A stretch of 64,000 bases of DNA. It comes from Malaya genurostris. Lineage: Eukaryota; Arthropoda; Insecta; Diptera; Culicidae. A program made the position numbers and the translations under genes. This document shows positions 60,905-64,000 of the stretch, piece after piece. Where the stretch lies: positions 152,752,365 through 152,816,364 of the forward strand of contig NC_080572.1 of NCBI RefSeq assembly GCF_030247185.1, in the 5' to 3' direction. Positions within the stretch are counted from its first letter, which is position 1. Every line of letters begins with the position of its first letter. The notes beneath the pieces were generated by a model that worked only from the letters and a program-made list of their open reading frames with translations, was not told the origin of the DNA and made no database searches.

Positions 60905-63037
60905 TCTATATATATAAAAATGGATGTAAGTTTGTATGTTTGTAACGCGATAACTTCGGAACTACTGAACGGATTGCCACCAAACTTGGCACAGGTACTT
61001 CTTGTATTTCAGAGATGGAGCGGAAGGAGCGTAGCACGTGTCATTACCAAGGGGGGGTCATGAAAAAATTCATATAACTTGACAAGAGTCGATACGTTTT
61101 GAAGACCGTAGAAACATTTTGCATACCTTAGATATGACTATATGGGGGTGGATGTAGCAAGTGTCTTTAAATAGGGGGGTGTAGTGTTTAAAACGGCATA
61201 ATTCCGAAACTACTGAACGGATTGTCACCAAACGTGGCACAGATACTTCTTGCTCTTCTGAGATGGTCATAAGGATATTTTAATGGGGGAGGGAGCGTAT
61301 TAAGTGTTCTTAACAGGGGGAGGTCATGAAAAAAATTGACTAATTTGACGAGAATAGATACTTTTTTAAGACCATAGAAACATTTTGCATGTATTAGATA
61401 TGATTATATGGGGGGTGGATGTAGTAAGTGCCTTTAAAAAGGGGGGTGTAATGTTTGTAATGACATAACTCTGGAATTACTGAACGGATTGCTATCAAAC
61501 TTGGCACATGTACTTCTTGCTCTTCAGAGATGGTCATAAGCGTATTTTTATGGGGAGATGGAGCGTAGCAAGTGTCATAACAAAGGAGGGGTCATGAAAA
61601 AATTCATGTAACTTGATGAAAACCGATATTTTTTGAAGATCTTAGAAACATTTTGAATACCGTAGATATAATTTAATGAGGGATGGATGCAGCAAGTGCC
61701 TTTAAAAGAAGGGTGTAATGTTTGTAATGGCATAACTTCAAAACTATTTAACGGATTGCTATCAAACCTGGTACATGTACTTCTTGCTCTTCAGAGATGG
61801 TCATGAAAATATTTCCATGGGGGAAGGGAGCGTGGGAAGTGTCCTTAACAAAGGTGGTCATTAAAATATTATCTAATTTGACAAAAATCGGTACTTTTTG
61901 AAGACACTTTTGCACAACTTAGATAAGATTATAAGGATATTCTGTGGAGAGAGGCTGTAGTAAGTGCCTCTAAAAAAGGAGTGTAATGTTTGTAACGGCA
62001 TAATTCCGGAACTATTGCACGAATTGCTATAAAATTTGGTACAGTTATTTCTTGCTCTTCAGAAATAGTCATAAAGGTATTATTATAGGTGAGGAAGCGT
62101 AGCAATTATCATTAACAGGAGGAGGCATGAAAAAAAATTCAAAAATTTGACAAGAATCGATAATTTTTGAAGATCATGCAAACATTTTCAATACCTTAGA
62201 TATGATAGATATGGGGAGTGGATGTAGCAAGTGCATTTAAAAAGGGGGATGTAACGGCATAGCTCCGACACTACTTAACGGATTGCTATCACACTTGGCA
62301 TAGGTGCTTTTTGCTCTTCAGAGATAGTTGTAAGGGTATTTTTAAGGGGGAGAGCGTAGCAACTATCCTTAACAGGGGTCATGAAAAAATTTATTTAATT
62401 TGACGAGAATCGATACTTTTTGAAGACCATAGATACTTTTTGCGCAACTTAGAGAATCGACATTTAGACTAGAAGGAGGGTTTTTGAAAATAAATTTTAT
62501 TCTCCCATTTTTTATAAAACAAGAGAGTGGCAAGAATTTCAAGGTCGTATTTTTCTTTAAATAATTTTAAAAGTTCTGGTTCCATTTTGCGGGGAATTCA
62601 AAGAACTAAGGGAAAATAGTCTTTGTCTGTTTATGAACGTGAGTGTATTCAAGTCTCAGCATAACTACAAAACAACTAAACGAATCGCCATCAAGTTTGG
62701 CACATGTACCAAAGGTGGGAATCGATATTTTTTGAAAAGCATAGATACTTACTACACTACTCAGGGTAATCATGAAGGAGATCTGTAGTACGTTCACTGA
62801 CAAATTTCTAGCAACTAAATGAGGTTTGTCGAGAAATGAAATTTATGATTATTGAGAGATCTGAGATGGGGCACTGATCATTCGCAATTTGAACATGAAC
62901 GGAGTATTGTTCGATCGGGGTTCCGTCTAAGTTATGTTTCACTACAAGAGTATTTCACTAAGCAGGACAACTTCGAGAAGTTTTTTCGGTCATCCCTTCA
63001 CGAAAAATTTCCGAGCAACGCCGGGTAATTCAGCTAG
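60905..63037 (+). mobile_element. non-autonomous Helitron with internal tandem repeats
   Basis: It starts TCTATATATATAAAAATGGA after an A and ends GGGTAATTCAGCTAG before a T: 5'-TC and CTAG-3' ends at an A^T site, with no target duplication or TIRs, as in insect Helitrons. The interior holds about seven degenerate units of 250-270 bp, each starting near ACTACTGAACGGATTG (60960, 61208, 61475, 61743, 62012, 62271, 62674). No Rep-helicase frame is present. It depends on an element elsewhere. Confidence 0.85.
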
Positions 63038-64000
63038 TATTAAATAAAAATCTGGTCCGTTCCCGGTCTTCTGAAATGACCGCACTCACCGCTTGGTGGA
63101 GCGCGAGATTAATTGCATTGTTATCATTTCGACCAAAGTGTGCCATGAAATCTCAATATATACAAATGAGCTAACGTATCGAAAGGGTTCTCACGGTTTG
63201 ACATTGGCATTATGAATGCGATGATGGGAACTCAGCAGTGCAACCAATTTATCACCATTGGTGCCAGTTTCACGGAGGACCGTAGATGTGCGCCAAAAAA
63301 AGATCGTGACTGTCATGTCTGGAAATTCGTTTGTGATATAAATACACTGTGAAGCATGAATAGATTTCCAATGTCTTTGGTACTTTATACTCATTTACAA
63401 ATGTCAACAAAAGGGAGTAATATCTACTCAAATTTTTCGAGAAGCATATTTATACAAAATGTCGTAATACCCATTCTATTCAATTTTTGGTAGGTATGGT
63501 TTTTACGAAACAGTGCGACTTTTGATCCAATTCTTTAGAACCACAAGTAAGCGTGCTCATTATCTTGACACACAAATAAAAATTCACATTAGAATCACTT
63601 GAAAAATCACGAACATCCCCTAAAATTGATAGAGTATCATCGGTTCGTTTACGTGAATTGACCAAACATCGAATAATTCACGTGTATTCCCGGTGTGAAA
63701 AATTCAATTTTGAAAATGGTGAACTGTGAGTCCTTCAAGTGTTAGTAGTTTGAACATTTGTAGGTACTTTGTAGGTACACGTGAAAATTAAGGAGATATT
63801 CACAAAAAAGAAAGTAAACAAAGAGAAACTCTCATTGGTTTATGTGCCCTTATGAAATGTTGACATCGAACTGGCAATATAGCTCAACTTGCTGTGCCAT
63901 CAATCGGTGTCATTTCAAGTGAGGTGACACCACCCAGAAGTGAAGAATAAGAAGAACTTCTATGCAGATTTTCTGAAATAAATGTTCATGTTTTTATGGT
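63038..64000. other. unassigned DNA to the right edge
   Basis: Ordinary AT-rich sequence with an AATAAA near 63979. The 61-67-codon minus-strand ORFs show no domain. No gene is supported. Confidence 0.3.

Overview
The window reads as non-coding, transposon-packed chromosomal DNA of a dipteran insect, most likely a culicine (Aedes-like) mosquito. The basis is the repertoire: CR1-, RTE-, R1-, L1- and Jockey-type LINEs, Ty3/gypsy and BEL/Pao LTR elements, a mariner, a Helitron, many MITEs, and an intron-bearing host exon of insect type. The species call is an inference. Only one stretch is confidently a host gene: the last coding exon of a UCKL1-like uridine kinase (6535-6779, + strand). A second candidate is a DUF4780-like reading frame (2798-3667, - strand).

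Layout. 1-9 kb: a decayed gypsy pol, the DUF4780-like ORF, a broken errantivirus-type env with an LTR start, a 350-bp TA tract, the UCKL1 exon, and a Jockey ORF1 fragment. 9-21.5 kb: MITEs and modular repeats, an R1-type LINE tail split by a foldback array of 262-bp monomers, a TTAA-flanked MITE dimer, and copies of a repeat called family C here. 21.6-32 kb: a LINE ORF1, then a CR1-group LINE interrupted by a full-length mariner (TA target duplication) and by a minus-strand RTE, then an L1-like LINE. 32.2-51.5 kb: a very large inverted repeat made of family C, with one arm split by a 15.25-kb gypsy element that is itself the host of nested insertions. 52-64 kb: a small unknown ORF, LINE 5' fragments, modular MITEs, a minus-strand BEL/Pao remnant with its 3' LTR, a short MITE, a TACCCG-type tandem repeat, and a Helitron carrying about seven degenerate internal repeats.

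The centrepiece is the gypsy element at 33039-48292. Both LTRs (929 and 712 bp), a 4-bp target duplication (CACA), PBS, gag, pol and PPT can all be placed. Pol carries two retropepsin-like domains in tandem and an unfamiliar segment of about 200 residues between RNase H and integrase. Gag/pol is split by a 2.9-kb TIR element, which contains a second TIR element, which contains a third. Each of these three has a 7-bp target duplication and CA...TG ends. The result is a readable insertion chronology five levels deep.

All coordinates and matches come from reading by eye; no alignment or database search was run.
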